21,708 nt of DNA. Origin: Bacilli bacterium (GTDB lineage: Bacteria > Bacillota_I > Bacilli_A > RF39 > UBA660). The position numbers and the translations under genes are program-made. A model generated the notes under the pieces. That model was given only the letters and a program-made list of their open reading frames with translations. It was not told where the DNA came from and ran no database searches. This document shows, one piece after another, positions 1-8,019 of this stretch (within the stretch, counting starts at the first letter, position 1; every line of letters begins with the position of its first letter). Where the stretch lies: positions 1-21,708 of the forward strand of contig JAEDMO010000013.1 in the NCBI GenBank assembly GCA_016302935.1, given 5' to 3'.

Positions 1-756
1 GATGCTGCATTAATGATTTCATCTTTTATAAGCGGTAGCGAAGAAAAATTCGTTGAAAGAATGAATGCCAAAGCAAAAGAAATAGGAATGAAAAATACCC
101 TATTCAATAATAGCAGTGGGCTAGATAATGAAAAGGGTAATTATTCAACCGCCTACGATATGGCCATATTAACAAGCTATGCCATGGACTACCAAGAGTA
201 TAAAGACATTGTCAAAACTAAAAAATACATCCTAAAAACTAATTACAAGACATACATTTGGTATAATAAAAACAAATTATTAGAAGAAGATTATATAACC
301 GGTGGTAAAACCGGATTCACCGAAAAAGCTAAAAGAACCCTAGTTACTACCGCCTCTAAAGATGGAATGAATTTTGTTGTTGTAACCTTAAACGACGGTA
401 ATGACTGGAATACACATAAAAGCTCATATTTATATGCCTTTGAAAACTATAAATCTTATCAAGTATTAAATAAAAACACATTTAGAGTAAAAGACGATAA
501 ATATTATAACCAAAATCTATATATTGATAAAGATATTTTCCTAACCTTAAAAAAAGATGAAATAAACAAGATAAAAAATAATATTAAATTAGCCAAAATT
601 AAAAATTATAGAAATGGTGACATTGTTGGAAGTAATAATTTTTATTTAAATGATACCTTAATAAAAAGTGTTAATATATATGCTTATAAAGAGCAAATAA
701 AACCAAAAGAAAAAAACATATTTGAAAAAATATTAGATTGGATCAAATTTTGGTAA
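1..756 (+). CDS. dacB: D-alanyl-D-alanine carboxypeptidase (PBP5 family, S11), 5' end outside window
   Basis: Removes the terminal D-Ala from peptidoglycan pentapeptide stems outside the membrane; the spore-linked version adjusts cortex cross-linking. The frame is open from base 1 (DAALMISSFISG...), which in this family lies just after the SxN motif, so the catalytic SxxK serine and SxN are upstream of the window. Seen here are the family segment SGLDNEKGNYSTAYDMA and the KTG motif in TGGKTGFTEKA (KTG codons 307-315), then a beta-rich C-terminal domain and a Trp/Lys-rich end (ILDWIKFW) that would suit an amphipathic membrane anchor. It overlaps spmA, as expected of the Bacillus dacB-spmA-spmB sporulation operon. 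The family call is firm. The symbol dacB rather than dacF or dacA rests on this neighbourhood. Confidence 0.88.
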   Translation, partial: DAALMISSFISGSEEKFVERMNAKAKEIGMKNTLFNNSSGLDNEKGNYSTAYDMAILTSYAMDYQEYKDIVKTKKYILKTNYKTYIWYNKNKLLEEDYITGGKTGFTEKAKRTLVTTASKDGMNFVVVTLNDGNDWNTHKSSYLYAFENYKSYQVLNKNTFRVKDDKYYNQNLYIDKDIFLTLKKDEINKIKNNIKLAKIKNYRNGDIVGSNNFYLNDTLIKSVNIYAYKEQIKPKEKNIFEKILDWIKFW

Positions 757-1334
757 ACTATATTTTTGTATTTTTAATATCTATAGGTATCTTTTATGGT
801 TTTATAACTGGAAATACTATTGCTATTAATAATGAAATATTAAATGTTGGTGAATATTCGCTAAATATTATCTTAAAATTATTTCCTATTATGTGTTTAT
901 GGTTAGGTCTAATGAATATAGCATCCCAAAGTGGTCTTTTAGATATCATTGCTAAAAAATTTAGTAAAATATTAAAATATATTTTTAAAGAAATTCCTGA
1001 AAATCACGAAGTAATGGGTTTAATATCTCTAAATATTGTTATGAATATGGTAGGTCTTGGTAATGCAGCAACTCCAATTGGTTTAAAAGCGATAAAAAGT
1101 TTAAATGAATTAAATAAAAATAAAGATACACCTTCAAAAAGTATGCAAACATTTTTAATATTAAATACTACAGGATTAACTATCGTACCAACAAGTATCT
1201 TAGCACTAAGAATGTCATCTGGCAGTACCAATCCATCTATTATTCTACCAGCGTGTATTATAACTACCATATTATCTACAGTTACTGGTCTAATAATAAA
1301 TTATCTTTTTAATAAGAAAAGGGGTAATTTATGA
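750..1334 (+). CDS. spmA: Spore maturation protein A (SpmA), membrane protein
   Basis: About 194 residues, close to the 196 of B. subtilis SpmA. It is a multi-pass membrane protein of the nucleoside-recognition (Gate) domain family. In Bacillus, SpmA and SpmB help dehydrate the spore core, but their transported substrate is unknown. Visible signs are the N-terminal MVNYIFVF and the conserved block GLGNAATPIGLKA (near residues 104-116). I chose the TTG at 750, which overlaps the dacB stop (754-756), because the protein then begins MVNYIF like known SpmA proteins; an earlier in-frame TTG at 738 would add four residues. No strong ribosome site precedes either start, so translation is probably coupled to dacB. 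The stop overlaps the spmB start as ATGA. Confidence 0.88.
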   Translation: MVNYIFVFLISIGIFYGFITGNTIAINNEILNVGEYSLNIILKLFPIMCLWLGLMNIASQSGLLDIIAKKFSKILKYIFKEIPENHEVMGLISLNIVMNMVGLGNAATPIGLKAIKSLNELNKNKDTPSKSMQTFLILNTTGLTIVPTSILALRMSSGSTNPSIILPACIITTILSTVTGLIINYLFNKKRGNL

Positions 1335-1849
1335 ATATTGCCTCAATTTTTTTACCAACAATTGTATTAATTATTATTATTTATGCACTATATAAAAAAG
1401 TAGACATCCTAAAGGCTTTTATAAAAGGTGCCAAAGAAGGATATCAAACGGCATTAAGCTTATTCCCAACTATTTTAATTATGATGCTTGCTGTAAATAT
1501 TTTTACCAAAAGTAATATCCTCACGGATCTATTTAACAATATTAAAACCATTTTTAACATATCAAAATTCCCAATTGAAGTAATGCCATTAGCATTTTTA
1601 AAACCAATAAGCGGTTCTACCTCTTTAGTATTATTAAACGATATATTAAATACCTATCATCCAGATTCCTATATTGGTATATTATCGAGTATTATTGCAG
1701 GTTCTACAGATACAACAATATATATAATAGCCACCTATTACGGTAGCATTGGTATTAAAAAAACATCTTCTTCCCTTAAAGTTGGCTTACTAACAGACTT
1801 ATTTACAGTAATCATAGCCCTAATAATAACTTATTTACTTTTTCAATAA
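1331..1849 (+). CDS. spmB: Spore maturation protein B (SpmB), membrane protein
   Basis: 172 residues (B. subtilis SpmB is about 178), with an N-terminal transmembrane segment and a Gate-type domain. It shows the family features KPISGSTSLVLLNDIL and the downstream GSTDTTIYIIATYYGSIGIKK. It acts with SpmA in spore core dehydration in Bacillus. The start ATG sits in the ATGA overlap with the spmA stop, so the two are translationally coupled, and the operon reads dacB-spmA-spmB exactly as in Bacillus and many Clostridia. No clear terminator follows before the topA promoter 40 bases downstream. Confidence 0.9.
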   Translation: MNIASIFLPTIVLIIIIYALYKKVDILKAFIKGAKEGYQTALSLFPTILIMMLAVNIFTKSNILTDLFNNIKTIFNISKFPIEVMPLAFLKPISGSTSLVLLNDILNTYHPDSYIGILSSIIAGSTDTTIYIIATYYGSIGIKKTSSSLKVGLLTDLFTVIIALIITYLLFQ

Positions 1850-1889
1850 TGTAAAAAGATGTGAAAATATCTTAAAAAGATAAAAAAGC

Positions 1890-1920
1890 TTGACAAATAA
1901 CCAACAATCTATTATATAAT
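1890..1920 (+). promoter_or_regulatory. Sigma-A type promoter of topA
   Basis: A perfect TTGACA at 1890-1895 is followed by TATATAAT. The -10 can be read as TATATA at 1913-1918 (17-base spacer) or TATAAT at 1915-1920 (19-base spacer). The topA ribosome site AAGGAGG lies at 1933-1939, so the leader is very short. This gives topA its own promoter, separate from the sporulation operon upstream. Confidence 0.75.
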
Positions 1921-1943
1921 TAAATAAGCAAAAAGGAGGCCAT

Positions 1944-3980
1944 ATGGGTAAAAATTTAGTAATAGTAGAATCCCCTAATAAAACTAAAACTATTAGCAAA
2001 TATTTAGGCGATAATTATAAAGTAGTATCATCAGTAGGACATATTAGAGATTTATCAACTAGTGGCAAATATGGTTTTGGTGTTGATATAGAAAATAATT
2101 TTAAACCAGATTATGTTCCCATAAAAGGAAAAAGTAAAATAATTAAAGAATTGAAAAAAGAAGTTAAGTCTTCAGATCATGTATATCTAGCAACCGACCC
2201 AGATAGAGAAGGGGAAGCTATATCATGGCATCTTTATGACGAATTAAAATTAAAAGATAAAGATTATGACCGCATTGTCTTTAATGAGATAACCAAAAAT
2301 GTTATCTTAAATAGCTTCAAAAACGCCCGTAAAATAGATGAGAATTTAGTTCACTCACAAGAAACTAGAAGAATCCTAGATAGAATTATCGGTTTCAGAT
2401 TAAGTAAGCTTATGCAAAGCAAAACAGGTGGTAAATCCGCAGGCCGTGTTCAAAGTGTTGCCTTAAAATTAATCGTAGATAAAGAAAGAGAAATAAAAAA
2501 ATTTATCATTGAAGATTATTATGAAATTGATGCTCATTTTAATGAATTTGATGCCAAATTATTCTCATATAACAATAAAGATATTGAAATAAAAACCGAA
2601 AAAGAAGCTAAGGAAATATTAGAAAAATTAAATAATAGCTTTAAAATAGAAAGTGTAGATAAAAAAGACAAGAAAAAATCATCTCCATATCCTTTTACTA
2701 CTTCAACATTACAACAACTAGCATCAACAAAGTTAAATTTTCCTGCCAAAAAGACAATGAGTGTTGCTCAAAAATTATATGAAGGAATCAGCTTAAAAAA
2801 TGAAACTGTCGGTTTGATAACTTATATGAGAACCGATTCAATTAGATTAAGTGATGAATTTGTAGCAGATACTTATAATTATATTGAAAATAATTATGGT
2901 TCTAAATATACTGGATATATTAAAAATAAGAAAAAGAAAGAAAACGTCCAAGATGCTCACGAGGCAATTCGTCCAACTTCAATTAAAAGGACACCAGAAA
3001 GCGTTAAACCATATTTAAAAGATGATGAATATAAGCTATATTCATTAATATACTTCCGCACATTAGCAAGTCTTATGTCGGATGCTAAAACAAATGCTAC
3101 TACCGTTATCTTAGATAACAATAACTATAAGTTTAAAGCAACCGGTAGTATTCTAACCTTTGATGGTTATTTAAAAGTGTATAGTGATTATGAAGAAGTA
3201 AGCGATAAAATATTACCTGATTTTGCTAATTACAAAACCAATATCGTAATAGCTAATAATATCGAATATTCGCTTCATCAAACCAAACCCCCAGCAAGAT
3301 ACACAGAAGCTTCATTAATTAAAGAACTAGAATCTCTAGGTATCGGAAGACCATCGACATATGCAACTATAGTTAATGTAATTAAAGAAAGAGACTACGT
3401 AAAAGTTATTGATAAAAAATTTCATCCTACAGAAATAGGCATTTTAACAACAGACAAATTACAAGAATTCTTTAAAGATATTATCAACGTTAAATACACC
3501 AAAGAAATGGAAGACGATTTAGATAAAATAGCCGACGGAAATTTAATATATTATGAATTATTAAATAGATTTTATAAAGACTTTGAACCAAAAGTTAAAA
3601 ATGCATTTGACAATATGGAAAAAAAAGAAGCTGAAAAAACAGGTGAATTATGTCCTAATTGCAATAGTCCATTAGTAATTAAGCAAAGTAGATATGGTAA
3701 ATTTGTCGCATGTTCAAATTATCCAACTTGTAAATATATAAAACAAGAAGAAAAAGAAACTAAAAAAGAAATAACTTCCTGTCCTCAATGTGATGGAAAG
3801 ATAGTAGAAAAGAAAACAAAAAGAGGAAAAATTTTCTATGGTTGTAATAACTATCCAAAATGCAACTTTGCTTCCTGGGATATACCAACAGGTGAAAGAT
3901 GTCCTAACTGCAACAGTCTTTTAGTAGAAAATAAAAAGAATATTAAATGTGCAAAATGCGAATATATTAAAGAAAAATAA
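1944..3980 (+). CDS. topA: DNA topoisomerase I (type IA)
   Basis: Relaxes negatively supercoiled DNA through a transient 5'-phosphotyrosine break. The TOPRIM domain starts at NLVIVESPNK (Glu9) and contains the metal-binding DPDREGEA (residues 85-92). The catalytic tyrosine is Tyr294 in GLITYMRTDS, and ExLGIGRPSTYA lies in the core further on. The C-terminal tail carries three four-cysteine zinc ribbons, beginning CPNCNSPL, CPQCDGKI and CPNCNSLL, the arrangement usual in Bacilli. At 678 residues it matches the 691 of B. subtilis. The ATG at 1944 follows AAGGAGG. In Bacillus topA sits behind dprA; here its upstream neighbour is the spm operon instead. It appears intact. Confidence 0.97.
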   Translation: MGKNLVIVESPNKTKTISKYLGDNYKVVSSVGHIRDLSTSGKYGFGVDIENNFKPDYVPIKGKSKIIKELKKEVKSSDHVYLATDPDREGEAISWHLYDELKLKDKDYDRIVFNEITKNVILNSFKNARKIDENLVHSQETRRILDRIIGFRLSKLMQSKTGGKSAGRVQSVALKLIVDKEREIKKFIIEDYYEIDAHFNEFDAKLFSYNNKDIEIKTEKEAKEILEKLNNSFKIESVDKKDKKKSSPYPFTTSTLQQLASTKLNFPAKKTMSVAQKLYEGISLKNETVGLITYMRTDSIRLSDEFVADTYNYIENNYGSKYTGYIKNKKKKENVQDAHEAIRPTSIKRTPESVKPYLKDDEYKLYSLIYFRTLASLMSDAKTNATTVILDNNNYKFKATGSILTFDGYLKVYSDYEEVSDKILPDFANYKTNIVIANNIEYSLHQTKPPARYTEASLIKELESLGIGRPSTYATIVNVIKERDYVKVIDKKFHPTEIGILTTDKLQEFFKDIINVKYTKEMEDDLDKIADGNLIYYELLNRFYKDFEPKVKNAFDNMEKKEAEKTGELCPNCNSPLVIKQSRYGKFVACSNYPTCKYIKQEEKETKKEITSCPQCDGKIVEKKTKRGKIFYGCNNYPKCNFASWDIPTGERCPNCNSLLVENKKNIKCAKCEYIKEK

Positions 3981-3989
3981 GAAAAACTA

Positions 3990-4018
3990 TTGCAATAATT
4001 TATAAAATACTATATAAT
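3990..4018 (+). promoter_or_regulatory. Sigma-A type promoter of rpsO
   Basis: TTGCAA at 3990-3995, a 17-base spacer, and TATAAT at 4013-4018. The -35 box starts nine bases after the topA stop. Transcription would start near 4025, at the beginning of the structured rpsO leader. Confidence 0.75.
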
Positions 4019-4025
4019 TATATCG

Positions 4026-4077
4026 TTCCTTTTTCTTGGGTTACCGTACCTCTTACGATTACCTAGGGAAAATGGTG
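4026..4077 (+). promoter_or_regulatory. Structured rpsO leader, probable S15 autoregulatory RNA
   Basis: The short leader between promoter and start codon folds as nested helices. CCTTTTTC (4028-4035) pairs with GAAAATGG (4068-4075) with one mismatch, GGT (4039-4041) pairs with ACC (4061-4063), and CGTA (4045-4048) pairs with TACG (4054-4057) around the loop CCTCT. Leaders of rpsO in Gram-positive bacteria are known to bind S15 and repress its own synthesis. I see the fold and the position; S15 binding is inferred. The ribosome site AAGGAGG is at 4088-4094, just outside the fold. Confidence 0.6.
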
Positions 4078-4098
4078 AAAATAATATAAGGAGGATTT

Positions 4099-4368
4099 AT
4101 GGCATTAAAAAAAGAAGTTAAACAAGCAATTATCAAAGAATATCGTTTAGATGAAAAAGATACTGGTTCACCAGAAGTTCAAATTGCTTTATTAACTAAA
4201 CAAATCGATGCTCTAACAGAACATTTAAAGAATAACAAGCAAGATAAACACTCTAAAAGAGGACTATTAATGATGGTCGGAAAAAGAAGAAGTTTATTAA
4301 ATTATTTACTTGAAAATGATGTTAAAAGATATAGAGCAATCATTAAAAAATTAGGAATTAGAAAATAA
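4099..4368 (+). CDS. rpsO: 30S ribosomal protein S15
   Basis: 89 residues, the standard length. S15 binds the central-domain three-way junction of 16S rRNA early in 30S assembly. The family signature is clear: DTGSPEVQIALLT near residue 21, and LNYLLENDVKRYRAIIKKLGIRK at the end, here split by position (residues 67-89), with KRRSLLNYL as the basic RNA-binding helix. The start follows AAGGAGG by four bases. It has its own promoter, leader and terminator, and pnp follows, the rpsO-pnp order found in many bacteria. Confidence 0.98.
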   Translation: MALKKEVKQAIIKEYRLDEKDTGSPEVQIALLTKQIDALTEHLKNNKQDKHSKRGLLMMVGKRRSLLNYLLENDVKRYRAIIKKLGIRK

Positions 4369-4375
4369 ATAAGTA

Positions 4376-4405
4376 GGCACTCTTTTTTGAGTGCCTTTAA
4401 TTTGA
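4376..4405 (+). terminator. Rho-independent terminator of rpsO
   Basis: GGCACTC (4376-4382) and GAGTGCC (4389-4395) form a perfect seven-base-pair stem with a T6 loop, seven bases after the rpsO stop. The tail TTTAATTT is broken by two A residues, so some read-through into pnp is plausible. Confidence 0.85.
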
Positions 4406-4475
4406 AATTTCAAAAAAATTACTTAAAAATAATTTTTAATACCGTTTCACTTAGTAAAAAGAAGGAGGATAATTA

Positions 4476-6626
4476 ATGAAGAAAGTATTTGAATTAGATT
4501 TTTATGGAAGAAAGATTGTAGTAGAACATGGACAAGTTGCTAAGCAAGCAGATGGAGCTGTATTAGTAAGATATGGCGACACCGTAGTACTTTCAACCGC
4601 GGTAGTTAGTAAAAGTGCTAATCTTTTATCAGATTTTTTTCCTTTAATGGTTTTATATCAAGAAAAATTATATTCAGTAGGTAAAATACCAGGAGGATTC
4701 ATAAAAAGAGAAGGAAGACCAACTGAAGCAGCTACATTAGCGTCTCGTATGATAGATAGACCACTTAGACCATTGTTCCCAGATGATTTCAAAAACGAAG
4801 TGCAAATAGTAAATACAGTATTATCGGTTGATCAAGATAATTCACCAGAACTAACCGCCTTAGTAGGTTCATCAATAGCTGTATCAATTTCTAAAATACC
4901 ATTTAATGGGCCAGTAGCAGCAGTAAAAGTAGGAAAAGTTAATGGAGAATACATAATAAATCCTACCATAGAACAAACAGAAAAATCAGAAATCGACTTA
5001 ACCGTTGCCGGTACTAAAGATGCTATTAATATGGTAGAAGCAGGAGCTAAAGAAGCAAGCGAAGATGATATGCTAGAAGCACTAATGTTTGGTCACGAAG
5101 CTATAAAAAAATTAATAGCATTCGAAGAAGAAATAATTAAAGAAATTGGTATTCCAAAAATGGAATATGAAAAATTAGAAATAAGCGAAAATCTTATCGC
5201 TGAAGTTGATTCAATAGTTAGAAACAGACTAGATCAAGCACTTAGAATAAAAGATAAACTAGAAAAATATACTGCAATTGATGATTTAGAAAATGAAGTA
5301 ATAGAAAAATACAAAAGTGAAAATGAAGATATTATGAAAAGTGATGAATTAAAAGAATTACTTACCAAAATAGCTTTAATTTTCCATAATATAGAATATG
5401 AACTTTTCAGAAATATCGTTGTTAAAGAAAAAACTAGAGCAGACGGACGTGCTATGGATGAAATAAGAGAACTATCGACAGATATTGACCTATTACCAAG
5501 ATGTCACGGTAGTGCATTATTTACAAGAGGACAAACCCAAAGCCTAGCAACAGTTACCCTAGGAGCATTAGGAGAACATCAAATACTAGATGGGCTTGGA
5601 ATTGAAGATGCTAAAAGATTTATGCTCCACTATAATTTCCCAGCCTTCTCAGTAGGAGAAACTGGAAGATACGGTTCTCCTGGAAGAAGAGAAATAGGTC
5701 ACGGAGCATTAGGCGAAAGAGCACTATCTTATGTTATCCCAAGTGAAGATGAATTTCCATATACCATAAGAGTAGTAAGTGAAATACTAGAAAGTAATGG
5801 TTCTAGTAGCCAAGCTACAATATGTGCTGGAACTATGGCCTTAATGGCAGCCGGAGTGCCTATTAAAAAACCAGTCGCTGGAATTGCCATGGGACTTATT
5901 ACCCACGAAAACGAATATACAATCCTAACCGATATCCAAGGTATGGAAGATCATTTAGGCGATATGGACTTTAAAGTAGCAGGAACACGTGATGGTATAA
6001 CCGCTCTTCAAATGGATATTAAAATCGACGGAATAAACAAAAAAATATTAAAAGAAGCCTTAGAACAAGCTAAAAAAGCTAGATTTCAAATATTGGATGT
6101 CATTGAAAAACAAATATCTAAACCAAGAAGCGAAGTATCTAAGTACGCTCCTAAAACTATGACCTTTATGATTAATCCAGATAAGATTAAAGATGTTATC
6201 GGTCGTGGTGGTGAAATGATTACTAAAATTATTCTAGAATGTAGTCACGTTAATACCGTAAACGATATCAATGCCGTTAAAGTAGATTTAGAAGATGATG
6301 GAAGAGTAATTATATATCATACTGATTCAGATATTATTAATGCTACTGCCGAAAGAATTAAAAATATAGCAAGAGAAGTAGAGTTCGGTAAAATATACAA
6401 CTGTAAAGTTGTTTCTGTAGAAGATTTTGGAGCATTTGTTGAACTATGGCCAGGTTGTGAAGGATTAATTCATATATCACAATTAGATATAAATAGAGTA
6501 GAAAAAGTAACCGATGTCGTAAATGTTGGTGATGAAATACTAGCAATTGCCACTGGCTATGATAAAAAAGGTAAAATTAATTTATCTAGAAAAGAATTAT
6601 TAAAACCAAAAAAAGAAAATAAATAA
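4476..6626 (+). CDS. pnp: Polyribonucleotide nucleotidyltransferase (PNPase)
   Basis: Phosphate-dependent 3'-to-5' exoribonuclease of the RNA-degradation machinery. At 716 residues it is full length, with the order RNase PH-like core 1, helical linker, RNase PH-like core 2, KH domain and S1 domain. Core 2 carries the catalytic set in EDHLGDMDFK: Asp492, Asp498 and Lys500, matching Asp486, Asp492 and Lys494 of E. coli. The KH loop is GRGG (576-579), and the S1 domain runs from about 637 to 705 (VEDFGAFVELWPG). The ATG at 4476 follows GAAGGAGG. I see no strong separate promoter in the 80 bases behind the rpsO terminator, so expression may depend partly on read-through. Confidence 0.97.
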   Translation: MKKVFELDFYGRKIVVEHGQVAKQADGAVLVRYGDTVVLSTAVVSKSANLLSDFFPLMVLYQEKLYSVGKIPGGFIKREGRPTEAATLASRMIDRPLRPLFPDDFKNEVQIVNTVLSVDQDNSPELTALVGSSIAVSISKIPFNGPVAAVKVGKVNGEYIINPTIEQTEKSEIDLTVAGTKDAINMVEAGAKEASEDDMLEALMFGHEAIKKLIAFEEEIIKEIGIPKMEYEKLEISENLIAEVDSIVRNRLDQALRIKDKLEKYTAIDDLENEVIEKYKSENEDIMKSDELKELLTKIALIFHNIEYELFRNIVVKEKTRADGRAMDEIRELSTDIDLLPRCHGSALFTRGQTQSLATVTLGALGEHQILDGLGIEDAKRFMLHYNFPAFSVGETGRYGSPGRREIGHGALGERALSYVIPSEDEFPYTIRVVSEILESNGSSSQATICAGTMALMAAGVPIKKPVAGIAMGLITHENEYTILTDIQGMEDHLGDMDFKVAGTRDGITALQMDIKIDGINKKILKEALEQAKKARFQILDVIEKQISKPRSEVSKYAPKTMTFMINPDKIKDVIGRGGEMITKIILECSHVNTVNDINAVKVDLEDDGRVIIYHTDSDIINATAERIKNIAREVEFGKIYNCKVVSVEDFGAFVELWPGCEGLIHISQLDINRVEKVTDVVNVGDEILAIATGYDKKGKINLSRKELLKPKKENK

Positions 6627-6650
6627 CGAAACAAAATTTGTTTCGTTTTT
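6625..6650 (+). terminator. Rho-independent terminator of pnp
   Basis: AACGAAAC and GTTTCGTT form a perfect stem around AAAATTT (6625-6647), starting at the pnp stop codon and ending in a run of T (6646-6650). Confidence 0.8.
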
Positions 6651-6694
6651 AAAAAAATATAATTAAATATAGCGGTGAGTATAGGGAGGTAATA

Positions 6695-7144
6695 ATGTTT
6701 AAAATTGCAAAGTTAGAGAAAGTAAATAATGAAGAACTTAAAATCAGTTTAGTAACACAAGAACACCATAGTTATGAAAATGGTAAAAAATCTTCTGAAT
6801 ATTTCAAAACATTATCATTTGATATTTCTGGAGATGATTATTCATTTACTTTTGATTTAAATTGCAGATTAGAAAAACTACTTGAAATACCAATGAGTGA
6901 AACAATAGACTTTAAAGATTATATTTTTGGGGGAGAAACTTGGTTAAATGTAAAAGGATTAAATGGTGTAGAACCAGAAATGAACATAAAAATAACTAGA
7001 TATTTAAAAAATAGATTCCTTATATTTATAACATTTTATACAGATTATTATAACAATGATGATAATGAATATAGTGGAATGATAGAATTTACTTTTAATC
7101 TAGATGATTTTTTAGAAGAAAAAAGAAAGAGAAAATTAATATGA
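6695..7144 (+). CDS. Protein of unknown function, 149 residues
   Basis: I do not recognise this protein. It has no signal peptide or membrane segment, is acidic, and alternates charged and aromatic residues in a way that suggests a mostly beta-strand fold (FKTLSFDISGDDYSFTFDLN, then NIKITRYLKNRFLIFITFYTDYY near residues 104-126), ending in a basic tail KRKRKLI. Translation starts at an ATG preceded by GGGAGGT (6684-6690), so it is probably expressed. TATAAT at 6658-6663 could be a -10 box, but I see no matching -35. The stop overlaps the start of the next gene as ATGA, so the two are coupled. It lies between two terminators, so with the next gene it forms an isolated unit. The size and pairing would suit a partner or immunity protein, but nothing in the sequence proves this. 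Confidence 0.7.
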   Translation: MFKIAKLEKVNNEELKISLVTQEHHSYENGKKSSEYFKTLSFDISGDDYSFTFDLNCRLEKLLEIPMSETIDFKDYIFGGETWLNVKGLNGVEPEMNIKITRYLKNRFLIFITFYTDYYNNDDNEYSGMIEFTFNLDDFLEEKRKRKLI

Positions 7145-7815
7145 ATATAGATGAATTTAAAAAAATGCTTGGTGAAAGCAACAAAAATGATGATACTAGA
7201 TATCAATATCCATATGTAGAGTTAGAAACCGTTATAGAAAATCCAGATGAATATATTATTCCCGCTTGTTTACCCGCTTGTAGAGCCTTATGGGATAAAA
7301 ACATAGAAACTTTTATGGTAAGTAACAATGATGATGAAGATTTATATGTTTTACTAGCAAACGTCTCTGCAGAAAATATATCAGTATTAAGAGAATTAGC
7401 ACAATCAGATCCAAGATACTTTTTTGATGATTTTAGAAATACTTTAGGAATAAGAGTAAAAGGAATGACAGAAGATTCAATGAAAGAATTAACTGCTTTA
7501 ACTGAGGTATTTAAAATCCAAGATACCGTTAGATTTCATAGTGAGAAAGATTTTTTAGAAAGTTATAAAATTACCGGTGGAGAATTAGAAATAGGTGAAG
7601 ATGGAACAATTTATAGAAAACCAAATCCCACCTTTGCAAATGCGACAATACAAGAAGCACTTGAAAAAACAGGAAAAAGTCATTTATATGTAGCAGAAGA
7701 AGGAAAAATTTATGAAAGTCCTATGTATTTAAAATGGCATCAAAGATACAAACAAAGTTTACAAGATGTTGTAATGACAGATATTTCTGATATCCCATCG
7801 CATAAAGCAATGTAA
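7141..7815 (+). CDS. Protein of unknown function, 224 residues
   Basis: I do not recognise a family. It is a soluble, acidic protein with no signal peptide or membrane segment. The first 60 residues are polar and hold an unusual ACLPACRALWDKN stretch with two cysteines (near 42-54). The middle looks alpha/beta (LYVLLANVSAENISVLRELAQ), and the C-terminal third contains two similar short pieces, EIGEDGTIYRKPNPT and VAEEGKIYESPMYLK, which look like beta-hairpin turns. The start is in the ATGA overlap with the preceding gene. The end may be artificial: an apparent coding remnant follows within three bases (7818-7944), so the protein could be a shortened form. Confidence 0.65.
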   Translation: MNIDEFKKMLGESNKNDDTRYQYPYVELETVIENPDEYIIPACLPACRALWDKNIETFMVSNNDDEDLYVLLANVSAENISVLRELAQSDPRYFFDDFRNTLGIRVKGMTEDSMKELTALTEVFKIQDTVRFHSEKDFLESYKITGGELEIGEDGTIYRKPNPTFANATIQEALEKTGKSHLYVAEEGKIYESPMYLKWHQRYKQSLQDVVMTDISDIPSHKAM

Positions 7816-7817
7816 GT

Positions 7818-7944
7818 ATTAAAATATTTGATTTACTCGCTATTAATTTAGATTATTCGCAAATCGCATAATCTAGAAAAGAAAAAAGAAAGAGTAAAAT
7901 TAGCAAAAACATTAAGAAAAGTATATGAAAATAAAAAAAAATAA
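7818..7944 (+). pseudogene. Apparent coding remnant, frameshifted C-terminal tail
   Basis: After the 7815 stop, one frame reads IKIFDLLAINLDYSQIA and then a stop at 7869. One base over, starting near 7867, another frame reads HNLEKKKERVKLAKTL and continues to RKVYENKKK and a TAA at 7942-7944. Skipping one G at about 7866 joins them into a plausible helical, lysine-rich protein tail without stops, and a terminator follows nine bases after its end. There is no start codon or ribosome site. I read it as the decayed end of a gene, possibly of a longer form of the protein ending at 7815, but the stretch is short and AT-rich, so chance is possible. Confidence 0.4.
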
Positions 7945-7952
7945 GTATTAAA

Positions 7953-7982
7953 TGGTATAGCTTCTTGCTATACTGTTTTTTT
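7953..7982 (+). terminator. Rho-independent terminator of the 6695-7944 unit
   Basis: GTATAGC (7955-7961) pairs perfectly with GCTATAC (7967-7973) around the loop TTCTT, extended by two wobble pairs, followed by T7 (7976-7982). Confidence 0.85.
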
Positions 7983-8019
7983 ATGAGGTAAAATAATTGG
8001 TTTTTATTTTGTAAATTTC

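Noticed and set aside
738..752. TTG at 738 as the start of spmA
   Set aside because: It gives four extra residues absent from known SpmA proteins and has no ribosome site; TTG 750 gives the familiar MVNYIF start.
4402..4430. Separate promoter for pnp (TTGAAA at 4402)
   Set aside because: No acceptable -10 box lies at 16-18 bases; the AT-rich matches are not better than background.
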